Origin: Muscardinus avellanarius
Lineage: Eukaryota; Chordata; Mammalia; Rodentia; Gliridae
Length of the DNA stretch: 64,000 bases
Assembly (NCBI GenBank): GCA_963383645.1
Contig: OY726569.1
Location: 25,155,054 to 25,219,053 of the forward strand
Direction: 5' to 3'
Shown here: in pieces, positions 1 to 10,231 of the stretch
How the letters are laid out: every line of letters starts with the position of its first letter
Numbering within the stretch: position 1 is the first letter of the stretch
The notes under the pieces: model-generated
Seen by the model: the letters and a program-made list of their open reading frames with translations, nothing else
Told to the model about the DNA's origin: nothing
Database searches by the model: none
Position numbers and translations under genes: made by a program

Positions 1-484
1 AAAAAGCTCACAGCCTACAGAAGGCGCCAAAGAATTAAAATACAATGTCGTAAGTGCATTGAGAGTATAATGACAGAGACACCAAAATGTACCTAAAATA
101 TAACTCATCACCTTCATATCCCCCTGCTTAATTCCATATTATCAGCTAACACCATATAGTCAGTTATCTAAGCTAGAAACCTAGGAAGACACTCAGTTCT
201 TCAACTCCATATCCAAGTCTGTCAATGGATATGTTGACCATGAATCCTAAACATCTCATGTATCTCTCCAATCTTTGCTTAGTAGTTTAGCATTTCTTGA
301 CTATTGTGATGGCCTTACTTTCTCTATGGCTGAAAACTTCCTTTTTGCAATTTTCACTTTTCAATAATTGTCATAATAAAAGTATTGTCCAAATTTATAA
401 GCTAGTAATAGAGTCAGGATTTAAAATTGTAATTATTATTCTTCCTCAAACGCTAATGTTTTGATTTGGGTTTTTGTTTCTTTT
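1..484. other. Intergenic, no feature recognised
   Basis: A/T-rich, no SINE and no convincing open frame. Confidence 0.5.
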
Positions 485-543
485 GCAGTGCTGGGCCTTG
501 CACATAGGCAAGCTCTCTACCACCTAGCTACATCCCCAACCCC
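485..543 (-). mobile_element. Old ID monomer
   Basis: Reads as the reverse of an ID: AGTGCTGGGCCTTGCACAT ... TAGCTACATCCCCAAC. Confidence 0.65.
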
Positions 544-544
544 T

Positions 545-1020
545 GTGGCTGTTTATGTCAAAGATAAAGCAGGACATGAGTTAAAGCAGAAAGGACAGAT
601 TTTATTAAGTAATACATTATTGTAAGAGGGAAAAGAGTCCAGTGTGAACTACACCTTGATTTATACAGAGGCGGCTGGGCACTTTAAAGGGAGAATGAGG
701 GATGAAAAGCAGGATAAAGGGTACTCAGTAAAGTCAGGAAAGCAAAATTGTACAAAAAGCGAAAATGAGCTGGTCCACATGAAAACCCTTTGAGTTTGTT
801 AATTGACACCTGTCAATATTTGGCTCCCATCTTCCCACAGAACCTGAGAAATAAGGGTCCTATCTTCAGATGTTGACAGGAATAAGGTAAGTAGGCAGCC
901 TAGAATTTTCTCATCTAGGCACTTTAAAGGGCACTGGGGCCATCCCGGGGATGAGGCTTTGAGCTGTTCGAAGGCATGTTAGTGTTCTGTGAAAGAGCTC
1001 AGAGGAGCCTGGCTATAGTT
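545..1020. other. Intergenic, no feature recognised
   Basis: Unique sequence with no frame, RNA or clear repeat. A short ACTTTAAAGGG motif occurs twice (678 and 919). Confidence 0.4.
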
Positions 1021-1024
1021 TGGC

Positions 1025-1120
1025 CAAGGAGAGAACGTCTGTCATTCACAATACAGGGATAATACTACCTACCCTGTAGGACTGTTGTAAGGATTGAGTT
1101 AACACACACCCAAGACAGGG
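1025..1120 (+). repeat. MIR fragment
   Basis: GGATAATACTACCTACC ... GGACTGTTGTAAGGATTGAG is the MIR core. Confidence 0.7.
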
Positions 1121-1332
1121 TACAGGACAGAGAGAAGACACAGAACTGGAACCACAGCTGTATGAGAGCAGGAGTTTGAACCAGGCGTGCCGTCTCTCAA
1201 GCTCACCCTCCTATCCATTATGCCAAAGCGCTCCTCTGCTGTCCATCTCGGAAGGGGGCTGTGCTGCTAACCGCTTCATCATTCTCACACACAAATATGA
1301 GCATACAGTTTCTTGTTTTAAAGCCCTCACCA

Positions 1333-1783
1333 AGCAGGGAGTGGAGGCACATGCCTGCAATCTCAATATTTTAGAGGCTAAAACAGGAGGATTGAAGGTT
1401 CAAATCCAGCCTCAGCAATTTAGCGAAATACTCAGCAAATTAGTAAGACCCTGTTTAAAAATTAAAATTAAAATAGGACTGGAGCCGGGCGTGGTGGTGC
1501 ACGCTTGTAATCCCCGCGCTTGGGAGGCGGAGACAGGAGGATCGCACTGGTTCGGAGCCAGCCACGCTGGCTTAAGAGACCCTGTTTCCAAAAAAAAAAA
1601 AAAAGTTAAAAAATAGGTCTGGGAGTGTAGCCCGTGGGAGTGTATCCCGGAGGTAGAAGGGCTTCCAGGAACCCTAGTACCACCAAAAAAAATAATAATA
1701 ATAAATAGGACTGGAGGTGTAGCTCAGAAGTAGGATGCCCCTGGGTTCAAAGCCGAATCCCACACAAAAAAAAAAAAAAAAAA
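1333..1783 (+). mobile_element. MEN-old dimer split by a nested MEN-h
   Basis: B1 half 1333-1470 and ID half 1703-1783. The interruption at 1484-1702 is flanked by AAATAGGACTGGA (1471-1483, 1703-1715). Confidence 0.88.
1484..1702 (+). mobile_element. MEN-h nested in the dimer above
   Basis: Carries the AGCCA...TGGCTTAAGAG palindrome and GGGCTTCCAGGAACC ending. The box A region is partly duplicated (GGGAGTGTAGCCCGTGGGAG). Confidence 0.88.
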
Positions 1784-1792
1784 AAAATGCAT

Positions 1793-1975
1793 GCAGCCGG
1801 GCATGGTGGCGCTTGGGAGGCTGAGACAGGGGGAACACGCAGGTTCGAAGCCAGACTCAGCTGGCTTAAGAGACCCTGTTTCCAAATAAAATATAAAAAA
1901 TAGGTCTGGGAGTGTAGCCCAGAGGTAAAAGGCCCCTGGGTTCCATCTCCAGTACCACCAAAATAAAAAGTAAAT
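1793..1975 (+). mobile_element. MEN mosaic: palindromic B1 half, ordinary ID half
   Basis: CAGCTGGCTTAAGAGACC in the B1 half but CCCCTGGGTTCCATCTCC in the ID half. The 5' end is shortened. Confidence 0.85.
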
Positions 1976-2084
1976 GCATCCATACACAAAACCCTCACCA
2001 ATGTAACAATTCCAGTAGACACTCCTTTGCTAGACCCACAGCCCTAGTGACTTGGTTTGCTTATTTGTTACCTCCTTCCTGCCC

Positions 2085-2450
2085 TCATGTAACTTTAATG
2101 CAAGGCTCCCCTATCACATCATTAGCATACAGAAATCCCCATGCTCTTTCTATCTCAGTACTTTTGCACAAGTGATTCTTTCTGTTTGAAACATGTGTTC
2201 ACTGCTGCAGTGCTCCTGGTTATCCTTTAGGATTCAATTCAAGCATCGTCTTTTCTGTAAGATTTCCTGAGTGTACCTGCCATGTACAGACAGGAAGACT
2301 GGCTTTGCTGTGTCTCTAAGTTCTCAGAGCACTTGTAACACTGTGTTTTAATTATATCTGCCTCTTGTAGACTCAGCCTTCTGAGGTTTCTCATCTTTGA
2401 GGTCAGAGCTACCAGTTTAGTATCTGACACAAGTGCTCAATATATTTATG
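2085..2450 (+). repeat. L2 3' end, diverged
   Basis: Follows the L2 order: TTTCTGTTTGAAACATGTG ..., CAATTCAAGCATCGTC ..., then GTGCTCAATATATTTATG at the end. Confidence 0.6.
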
Positions 2451-2720
2451 TAGAACCAATAATCTTTAAGAGAGCACTTGTTGTCCCCGTAGTAATCTAT
2501 TTTAGTCCACTCGCAAAAGCCCCATTCAGTAGGCTCTCCAAGCCAACAGACTTTAAAAATCACTTATTCTGCCTAAAAGGTGTCAGTATCCTCTATCTAG
2601 TTTCATATATAATGCACAATATATCTAGCCAGTCATTCATTACTGCATTGAGCAATGTCTAACACAAATGTCTAGAACTCTAAAAGGATACATTTAGTCC
2701 TTAAAAGAGTTCAAATCATA

Positions 2721-2893
2721 GCCAGGTGTGGTGGCACACGCTTGTAATCCCTGCGTTCGGGAGGTGGAGACAGGAGGATCGCACAGGTTTGAAGTTAGCC
2801 GCGCTGGCTTAAGAGACCCTGTTTCCAAATAAAATAGGTCTGGGAGTGTAGCCCGGAGGTAGAAGGGTTCCATCCCCACTACCAGCCCCCCCA
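2721..2893 (+). mobile_element. MEN-h with deleted ID half
   Basis: Duplication GAGTTCAAATCATA on both sides. The ID half is cut to GAAGGGTTCCATCCCCACTACC. Confidence 0.87.
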
Positions 2894-3079
2894 AAAAAGA
2901 GTTCAAATCATATAATGAAGAAATTATAATAAAACATGATATTCAGAACGTATAAAGTGGCATATCATTTCCTAAACATTATCTTTCTAAATTTTAATAC
3001 AATTTTCTGTCTTGTGTGTCCTCTTTTACATTTCACATTAAATTCCTAAGCACCTAACAAGTGGCTTAATAAAGACATA

Positions 3080-3560
3080 CAAAGTCAGTAATAAGGAAAT
3101 GCAAACTTAAAACAATGAAGAATCATGGTGCCTATCAGATATAAAAACCATACTCCAGCTCATAAAAAATGGGCATTTGTATAACAGTTGATAGAAGTAT
3201 AAACTAATATCCTTTATGAAATACAAATTAATATTTATCAAATCAACAATTCTACTGCATGATATTTATCTCATACTAATGATCCATAAGCATATAAAAT
3301 TATGGATGTTCATTGCATTTTCATAATTTTTTAAAACAAGTGACAAAGAATGAGGACTTACTAAACAACTGATGATATCTATTAATTGAAATGCTATGCA
3401 GCCATTTTAAAATTATGTAATAGATTCATATTAACTACCTTGGAAAGATAGCCACCATAGATGAAGAGAGAGATTAAAGGAACCAATATAGAGCAGATAC
3501 CACAAAAAAATTACTGTGTTTCATCAGATCTAAGATGTACAAACATAGAAATACCATTGC
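3080..3560 (+). repeat. Old L1 ORF2/3' fragment
   Basis: AATGCAAACTTAAAACAATG, GGATGTTCATTGCATTTTC and ATGCTATGCAGCCATTTT follow mammalian L1 sense order. Confidence 0.65.
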
Positions 3561-3690
3561 TTTCAAATATTGTCCACATAAGAAACCCTCACACACATAG
3601 ACCTAGGATGGTGAATAGTTTCCTGGAAAACTGACATAGCAGTGCAGAAGCCACTCAGCACCGAAGTTATTCACAAGACATTTTTCTATT

Positions 3691-3970
3691 AGCCAGGCGT
3701 GGTGGCACACACTTGTAATCCCAGCATTTGGGAGACTGAGACTAGAGGATCACGGTTCGCGGACAGCCTCAGCTACTTAGTGAGGCCCTCCACAACTGTG
3801 AGACCCTGTTTCAAAATAAAGAATAAAAAATAGGGCTGGGGGTGTAGCCTGGAGGTAAAATGCCCAAGTTCAATCCCCAATACTGAAAAAAAAAAAAACT
3901 AAAAAATAGGGCTCTGGCGTAGCTTGGAGGTACGATGCCCCTGGGTTCCACCCCCAGTATGGAAAAAAAA
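3691..3970 (+). mobile_element. B1-ID-ID trimer (MEN-b plus extra ID half)
   Basis: A dimer to 3898, then a second ID half, TAGGGCTCTGGCGTAGCTTG to CCCCCAGTATGG. Confidence 0.83.
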
Positions 3971-3998
3971 AGTTCGCTACTTAGAAATTCAAAGTGTG

Positions 3999-4213
3999 AA
4001 TTGGGCGTGGTGGCGCACGCTTGTAATCCCCACGCTTGGGAGGTGGAGACAGGAGGATTGCGCAGGTTCAAAGCTAGCCTCAGCTATTTAGTGAGGCTCT
4101 CAGCAACTTAGTGAGACCCTGTTTCCAAATAAAATATAAAAATGGGTCTGGGAGTATAGCCCGGAGGTAGAAAGCCTCTGGGTTCCACCCCCAGTGCCAC
4201 CAAAAAAAAAAAA
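3999..4213 (+). mobile_element. MEN-a
   Basis: Flanked by AATTCAAAGTGTG (3986-3998) and AATTCCAAGTGTG (4214-4226). Confidence 0.9.
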
Positions 4214-4528
4214 AATTCCAAGTGTGTTGGTAAGATACTCAAAGTCTAAGGCCTTAGGAGAAAATAAGTACTTGATTTACAGAGATCCAAAGCTGATTCT
4301 AAAGGTCTCTTTGTCATTTTTCGGTCTGCAAATATTTTCAGTCTAAATAGATTAATACCCTGCTACTTTTCACTGGTCTGAATGACAGGTTAGAGCTGTA
4401 AAAGAAAGAAATAAGCTCCACTGAATCATAAAGTGTTGGAAATGAAAGCAATCTTTTTGGGGGTTTTGGTAGTACTGGGGATTTAACCCAAAGGCATTCT
4501 ACCTCTGAGCTATACCCCATTTTTTATT

Positions 4529-4722
4529 CTTTTTTTTTGTGTGTGTGGTACTGGTTCCTGGAAACCCTTCTACCTCCAGACTAGACTCCCAGACCCATTT
4601 TTATATTTCTATTTGGAAACAGGGTCTCTTAAAGCCAGAGAGGCTGGTTTCGAGCCTGCGTAATCCTCCTGTCTCTGCCTTCCAAGAGCGGGGATTACAA
4701 GCATGCGCCACCACGCCTGGTT
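4529..4722 (-). mobile_element. MEN-h (first nested copy)
   Basis: TTCCTGGAAACCCTTCTACC and GGTCTCTTAAAGCCAGAGAGG mark the subfamily. Confidence 0.86.
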
Positions 4723-4741
4723 TTATTCTTTTCTTTTCTTT

Positions 4742-4754
4742 TCTTTTCTATTTT

Positions 4755-4789
<35 letters not shown>

Positions 4790-4972
4790 TGGTACTGGGG
4801 TTCCTGGAAACTCTTCTACCTCCGAGCTACACTCCCAGACCTATTTTATACTTTTTTTATATTTGGAAACAGGGTCTCTTAAACCAGCACGGCTGGCTTC
4901 CAACCTGTGCAATCCTCCTGTCTCCACCTCCCAAGCGTGGGGATTACAAGCCTGCGCCACCACACCCGGCCT
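4742..4972 (-). mobile_element. MEN-h (second nested copy)
   Basis: Long T run, then TTCCTGGAAACTCTTCTACC and CTTAAACCAGCACGGCTGGC. Confidence 0.88.
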
Positions 4973-5340
4973 TATTCTTTATTTTAAAACAGGGTCTCAT
5001 TAGGTTGCAGAGGGCCTCACTACGTAGCTGGGGCTGGCTGTGAACCTGTGATTCTTCTGTCTCAACCTCCCAAGCACTGGGATTATAAGCATGCACCATC
5101 ATGCCCAGCTCTAAAAGTAATCTTAAATCAATTATATCCAGATACAGGAGTCTCATTCAGTGCCCTCGATAATGTATCTAGCAGTCTATTTGAGGAAGAA
5201 TTCCCATCTCCTAAGAAAGCAGTTCAGTTTTTGATAGCTGTCAGCAGTAACTTCTTCATGCTGAATTGGAACATCCATGCCCAGAAGTACAGCAGGCTCC
5301 TAATCATAAAGGATCCATCCAATTAAAACAACTAACATGA

Positions 5341-5501
5341 CCCGAGTGTGGTGTAATCCCAGTACTTGAGAGGCTGAGACAGGAGGATTGCAGGTTCAAG
5401 CCCAGCCTAAGCAACTTAGCCAGCTGGTTTCAAAATAAAAAAAAATTAAAAAGCTGAGGGTGTAGCTCAAAGGTAGAACAACCCCGGGGTTCAATCCCCA
5501 G

Positions 5502-5503
<2 letters not shown>
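5341..5503 (+). mobile_element. MEN-old with shortened B1
   Basis: GTGTGGTGTAATCCCAG lacks part of box A. The tail grew into the CA repeat that follows. Confidence 0.82.

Positions 5504-5542
<39 letters not shown>
5504..5542. repeat. (CA)n microsatellite
   Basis: About 19 CA units at a SINE tail. Confidence 0.95.
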
Positions 5543-5546
<4 letters not shown>

Positions 5547-5673
5547 TGCTAGATTAAAATACCTAAAAGGTAAAATAACACCAAGCAGAGAAGAGAAAGC
5601 ATTAGGAACACTTGTCCCTCAATAGCAGTGTTTATATCATGATGAGGCACAAATGGACATCAAAGGTATCAGT

Positions 5674-5883
5674 GAAGCTGGGCATGGTGGCGCGCACTTG
5701 TCATCCCAGCATTCGGGAGGCTGAGACAGGAGGATTGTGGTTCATGGCCAGCCTCAGCTACTTAGTGAGGCCCTCTGCAACTCAGTGAGACACTGTTTCA
5801 AAATAGAGAATGAAAAATAGGGTTGGGAGTGTAGCTCAGAGGTAGAATGCTCCTTGGTTCCACCCCCAGTACCACACACAAAA
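5674..5883 (+). mobile_element. MEN-b
   Basis: Near-duplications (A)AGGTATCAGTGA and AAAGTATCAGTGA. Its 3' two thirds are part of local duplication copy A. Confidence 0.9.
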
Positions 5884-6070
5884 AAGTATCAGTGATATTC
5901 TAATTTTTAAAGCAGATGTAGCCAGGCACCAAGGAGAAAATCTCTAGTCCTACTACCTGGGAGGCTGAGACAGGAGGATGGCAGGTTCCAGCTCAGTGCA
6001 CAACAAGACAATTAGCAAAACCGTTTCAAAATAAAAATTAAAAGGGCTCAGGATGTAGCTCCGTAGTATA
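5738..6070 (+). repeat. Local duplication, copy A
   Basis: Same order of a partial MEN-b, the unique spacer GTATCAGTGATATTCTA and a MEN-old as in 9811-10377. The shared non-SINE spacer shows this is a duplication and not two independent SINE pairs. Confidence 0.85.
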
Positions 6071-6116
6071 ATGCCCCTGGGTTCAAGCCCCAGTACCACA
6101 AAAAAAGAAAAAAAAG
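5921..6116 (+). mobile_element. MEN-old
   Basis: CAGGCACCAAGGAGAAAATC head, GGGCTCAGGATGTAGCTCC ID half. Also part of copy A. Confidence 0.82.
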
Positions 6117-6288
6117 CAGATAAGCATTTCATAGGTATTCTAATTATTCTTTAAACCATACACACATATTTCACATATTTGTTTATACTTAGTGCTTCTC
6201 TCTAGTTGCTAATCTTTTTTTAATCTGGCCCTACATTGATTATGTCAAATCATCTCAGGATTTGAGTAATAGGACAACAGTTATTGGG

Positions 6289-6292
<4 letters not shown>

Positions 6293-6356
<64 letters not shown>

Positions 6357-6357
6357 T
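6293..6357. repeat. (CT)n microsatellite
   Basis: About 65 bases of CT with one T interruption. Confidence 0.95.
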
Positions 6358-6470
6358 TTTGTAGCACTACAGATTGAACCCACAGGCTTTCTACTTTCAA
6401 GCTATACCAGGTCTTTTTATTTATTTTGTTTTGAAATAGGATCTTCCTAAAGTTGCTCAGTCTCACTAAA
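6358..6470 (-). mobile_element. MEN-old, B1 half mostly missing
   Basis: GTAGCACTACAGATTGAACC ... TTTGAAATAGGATCTTCC. Confidence 0.7.
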
Positions 6471-6675
6471 GTTGCTGTCTACTATCTCTTAACACTTACC
6501 ACTCTATACTCCCCAGTTGCTTTTAACCATTATTCAAATCATTTTATACCGCCACAAGCTCCTGATCACTCCTTTGACTGTAGACTTCAAAATGAACACT
6601 CGACATTGGACTCAAGACTCCAATGGGGTCTGACAGGATGATCTGTATTAAAAACTGCATCTGAAAAAGAAAAAA

Positions 6676-7472
6676 AGGGCTTCTTCCGGGAAGATGGCGA
6701 CCGAGAAAAGCGGGGCTTAAGAGCCCCGCTAACAACAAATCTCCATTACCACAAAATCAGCGCCTTTCATAGCCAGAAAACACCATCACCAGTGAAACAA
6801 AAAATCACCAGGCTCCAGAGAGAAAGCGGACTGAGAACAGAGCCACAGAGGAGATAACCGGCCTTGCGCCCGAGGACGTGGCAGACGCGGCAGCAGCGCC
6901 ATACTGCCGGCGGCACCGGCGAATTCACGGGTCGGCTACAGCAAGCCAAGGTGAGCCACTGCGGAACAGCCAGGCGGGATTTCTCCGCGCAGAGAGCATC
7001 TAAAGCTCCCAGTGGCCGAGCTCAGCACACGCTGCAGGGATTCAGAGTAGAAATCAAAATCAAGAAGAAAAACGCCAGCCCCATAGGCGAGGGCGTAGCA
7101 GCGGCACCATATTGCCACTGGCGGCAGCAGCAGCGAATTCAGCGAGGCCAGTATAGCTACATCTGCGTACTCAAGAACAGTGAGTCAAATTGCGGGCCAC
7201 AGAGGAGAAATCCCAGTACTGTACTCCCTGGGACTTGACCCAGTGGGGGAGGGGCGGTGGCAGAGATATCACACCATAGGAGAACGTGCAACCTGGCACC
7301 CCCCACAGTCTAAAGCAGCCTCTATCGACTCTCTGGGTCGGAGACTCTGTGATAAAACCCAGTAAAGGAGTAGTGGGGTCCGAGATACTACTGACTCGAG
7401 ATCCAGAACACCTTAAGGGAAGTCATAGTGACCCAAGGGAAGAACCCAGAGAAGGAACAAACATCGGAAATC
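6676..7472 (+). promoter_or_regulatory. 5' UTR of the ORF1-only element
   Basis: Begins GGGCTTCTTCCGGGAAGATG, with ETS and YY1 sites as in active L1 promoters. Two imperfect GC-rich units, about 6870-6960 and 7085-7165, share the CATA(C/T)TGCC ... GCGAATTCA core and look like 5' UTR monomers. Confidence 0.7.
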
Positions 7473-8390
7473 ATGGGAAAGAGGAATAATACTGGAGCAA
7501 TTAATGCCCACAACCCCACAACATCAGAACCTGATAAAACTGAAAATCAGAGATTTCTAGAAGATCAAATCAGGAAAATAACTGTAGAAATAATAGAGGT
7601 GCTTCAAAAAGAACTCAGAGAGAGCCAAAAAGAGATAAAGGATGCAATTAATGAAGTAAAGGCCTCAATTCAAAGCACAAACAACCGATTAGAACACATG
7701 GAGAACAGAATCTCGCTCTTAGAAGATGAGCAATCCAAAAATGAACTCATAGTTTCTAATCTAGAAAAAAATATCCGACAACAGGAATCTGATATTGAAG
7801 AAATATGGGCTCATTTTAAGAGAGCTAACCTAAGAATAATTGGAATAGAAGAGGGAAAAGAAAGTGAAACCAAAGGGATCAACAATCTCTTCAAAGAAGT
7901 AATAGCAGAAAATTTTCCAAACATAGAGCAAGAGGTTGATACACAGGTCCAGGAAACTTATAGAACTCCCTTTAGACAGGATCAGAGAAGAGGATCCCCA
8001 CGCCACATAATTGTCAAAATGACCAATGTGGAAGCCAAGCAGAGAATCTTAAAGGCAACAAAAACAAAGGGCCAAGTGACATTCAGAGGCAAACCAATTA
8101 GAATCACTCCAGACTTCCCAAACCAAGTCATGAGAGCCAGAAGGGCTTGGAGTAACATATTCCAAACTCTGAAAGAAAACAACTTCCAGCCAAAAATTTC
8201 CTACCCAGCAAAACTTTCTATCAAATTAGATGGAAAAATAAGAAGCTTCCATGACAAACAGAAACTGAAGGAATTTATGTCTTCAAAACCAGCACTAGAG
8301 AAAATACTCAAAGAGATTAACTACAAAGAAGAAATAGGTAACACTCACCAGAACCAGAGAAACAAGAGTTTCCATCCAACAGACAATTAA
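7428..8390 (+). CDS. LINE-1 ORF1 protein (RNA chaperone), intact frame
   Basis: Open frame of 320 codons. The family-like start is probably the in-frame ATG at 7473 (MGKRNNTG...), giving 305 residues. Order of parts: basic N-terminus, coiled coil (about residues 45-130, many Leu/Ile heptads with QSKNELIVSNLEKNIRQQES), RRM (ANLRIIGIEEGKES onwards; PRHIIVKM; GKPIRITPDF) and C-terminal domain (FQPKISYPAKLSIKLDGKIR). ORF1p trimers coat L1 RNA. No stop or frameshift is present, so the copy is young or its frame was recently selected. Confidence 0.93.
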   Translation: MTQGKNPEKEQTSEIMGKRNNTGAINAHNPTTSEPDKTENQRFLEDQIRKITVEIIEVLQKELRESQKEIKDAINEVKASIQSTNNRLEHMENRISLLEDEQSKNELIVSNLEKNIRQQESDIEEIWAHFKRANLRIIGIEEGKESETKGINNLFKEVIAENFPNIEQEVDTQVQETYRTPFRQDQRRGSPRHIIVKMTNVEAKQRILKATKTKGQVTFRGKPIRITPDFPNQVMRARRAWSNIFQTLKENNFQPKISYPAKLSIKLDGKIRSFHDKQKLKEFMSSKPALEKILKEINYKEEIGNTHQNQRNKSFHPTDN

Positions 8391-8419
8391 GATTGGTTAT
8401 CTGTGGAGATTCATTATTT

Positions 8420-9085
8420 ATGTTAGTCTTTTACCTATCTTTAAATGGTATTGTTTGCCTTTATTGTTGTTAATTTTTAGGATTTCTAGTTGGAATATTA
8501 ATATACCTTCAGATATAGCAATTGGAAATATTTTATCCCATTCTATTAGTAACTGTTAACTCTGTTTACATTGTCTTTGGATATACAATTTTTTTTTTTT
8601 TTAGGGAGTCTGTATACTCCTCTGTTGCCTGTGCCATTGAAATCATAACCAAGAAATCACTGCCAATTTCAATGTTGTGAGGTTTTATGACCCAGATTTT
8701 CTCCTAAAAGTTTATAGTCTTAAGATTTATATTTAGGCCTATTATCTATTTTGAGTTAATATTTGTATATGGGATTAGGTAAAGGTCCAATTTTATTCTT
8801 TTCCATGTAATTATTATTTTTTAACAACATTTAGTTAAAAGATTATCATTTCCACCACCAAATGTTCGTGGAAACCTTGTCAAAAATAACTTGACAATAT
8901 AGGGAAGAATTTAGCTCTAGGCTTTTATTTAACTCCAATGGTTTATATATCTGCCTTTAGAATAGTACTACACTGTTTCAATTATTGTAGCTTTATATGG
9001 TTTGAAATCAGAAAATATATATCTTCTAGCTTTGTTCTTTTTCAAGATCGTTTTGGGTACCTAGACTCCATATTCCATATTAGGA
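8420..9085 (-). repeat. Old L1 ORF2 / 3' fragment in antisense, carried inside the ORF1-only element
   Basis: On plus the text follows the reverse complement of mammalian L1 ORF2 (for example TTGAGTTAATATTTGTATAT, TTGTCAAAAATAACTTGAC, TGGTTTATATATCTGCC, TAGCTTTATATGGTTTGAAA). It is much more diverged than the ORF1 beside it. Confidence 0.8.
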
Positions 9086-9810
9086 TAGATTTTTTTCTGA
9101 AAAATAAATATATAAATATATGATAGTTTCACCTAAAAAATAGAAAAAAATATTCTCTGGTAAGAAAGAAAGCAAAAAGAAATATTGAAATGTTATCTTT
9201 AAGTCATCAAAAGCTTGGTATCAGACAAATGAAACTGTTATGTAAGATTATCATTTTTAATTTTAGATAAATTGCCATAATACTAGATGTCAACTACTAA
9301 GCCAAGCATGGGAGGGAGGGATAGGGAGAGAATGGGGTGGGGATTGGGTGGGGGCTGACTGGGAAAAGTGTGCATGTATGTCTACAAAAGTATGTATCCT
9401 ACTATGATGTATGAATACAGTGCACCAATAAAATAAATAAATAAATAAAAATAAAAAAATAAAAAATAAAAACTGCATCTGGCTATCATAGGTTCCTTGA
9501 TGCAGTCCAAGCAGAGAATTTCTGCAATGATATCATACTGGTTACTCATACTGGCTTTACCTTATCTTTGAAAATTCCTAGTAATTTTCATACATGATGT
9601 ATATCTTCTTTCTGAGTATATATGTCAGAAAGTTAGCCCTTTGGGATCAAAAGAATGGACTCCAAATTTTATTATGTTGTTAGATTCAACCTTTATAACT
9701 TCTTTAGACAAATTCTTAATTATCCATTCTCTGAGAAGTTTTGTGTGTTTTACATTCTTTATAAATTTTCATTAATGATACTTAGGTCACTGAGCAAAAA
9801 GTCCTAAGCT

Positions 9811-9957
9811 GTGGTTCATGGACAGTTTCAGCTACTAAGTAAGGCCCTCTGCAACTCAGTGAGACCCTGTTTCAAAATAAAGAATAAAAAATAGGGTTGG
9901 GAGTGTAGCTCAGAGGTAGAATGCCCCTGGGTTCCATCCCCAGTACCACAGACACAA
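9811..9957 (+). mobile_element. MEN-b, 5' part missing
   Basis: Starts inside the B1 half at the left edge of duplication copy B. Confidence 0.85.
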
Positions 9958-9985
9958 AAAAAAGTATCAGTGATATTCTAGTTTT

Positions 9986-10211
9986 GTTTTTTTTGTCTGT
10001 TTGGTTTGGTTTTTTGGTGGTACTGGGGTTCCTGGAAACCCTTCTACCTCCAGGATACACTCCCAGACTATCTATATATATAGTGGGGGGGGGGTGTTTT
10101 TTTTTGGAAACAGGGTCTCCTAAGCCAGCAAGCCTGGCTTCAAGCCTGCGAGATCCTCCTGTCTCCGCCTCCCAAGCGCTGGGATTACAAGTATGCACCA
10201 CCATGCCCGGC
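9986..10211 (-). mobile_element. MEN-h inside duplication copy B
   Basis: Perfect 13-base duplications (9973-9985, 10212-10224). AGCCAGCAAGCCTGGCTT palindrome. A G10 run lies in the linker. Confidence 0.92.
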
Positions 10212-10231
10212 ATATTCTAGTTTTTAAAGCA

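Larger units (their letters stand above)
4455..5110 (-). mobile_element. MEN dimer split by two nested SINEs
   Basis: ID half 4455-4527, B1 half 4974-5110. Two MEN-h copies sit in the linker between TTATTCT repeats. Confidence 0.82.
6664..9467 (+). mobile_element. ORF1-only (HAL1-like) L1 insertion with target-site duplications
   Basis: Flanked by identical AAAAACTGCATCTG at 6650-6663 and 9468-9481. The target reads TATT|AAAAA, the classic L1 endonuclease site. Inside, in order: an A-rich 12-mer; a 5' UTR starting near 6676 with a YY1-type AAGATGGC; an intact ORF1; about 670 bases of an old L1 in antisense (8420-9085); an L1-type 3' tail with a G-rich polypurine run (9290-9430); and an A/T-rich tail. 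ORF2 is absent. The duplications show that all of it arrived in one event. Confidence 0.88.

Noticed and set aside
4539..5003. 154-codon open frame on the plus strand
   Set aside because: It is the reverse complement of two MEN-h SINEs; the GVPGNSSTSELHSQTYF-type protein recurs wherever this SINE occurs.
6262..6450. Ser-Leu repeat frame
   Set aside because: Translation of a CT microsatellite.
8400..9100. 5' inversion (twin priming) as the source of the antisense L1 part
   Set aside because: Twin priming inverts the 5' end of the same element. Here the antisense piece is internal, far older, and followed again by a sense 3' tail.
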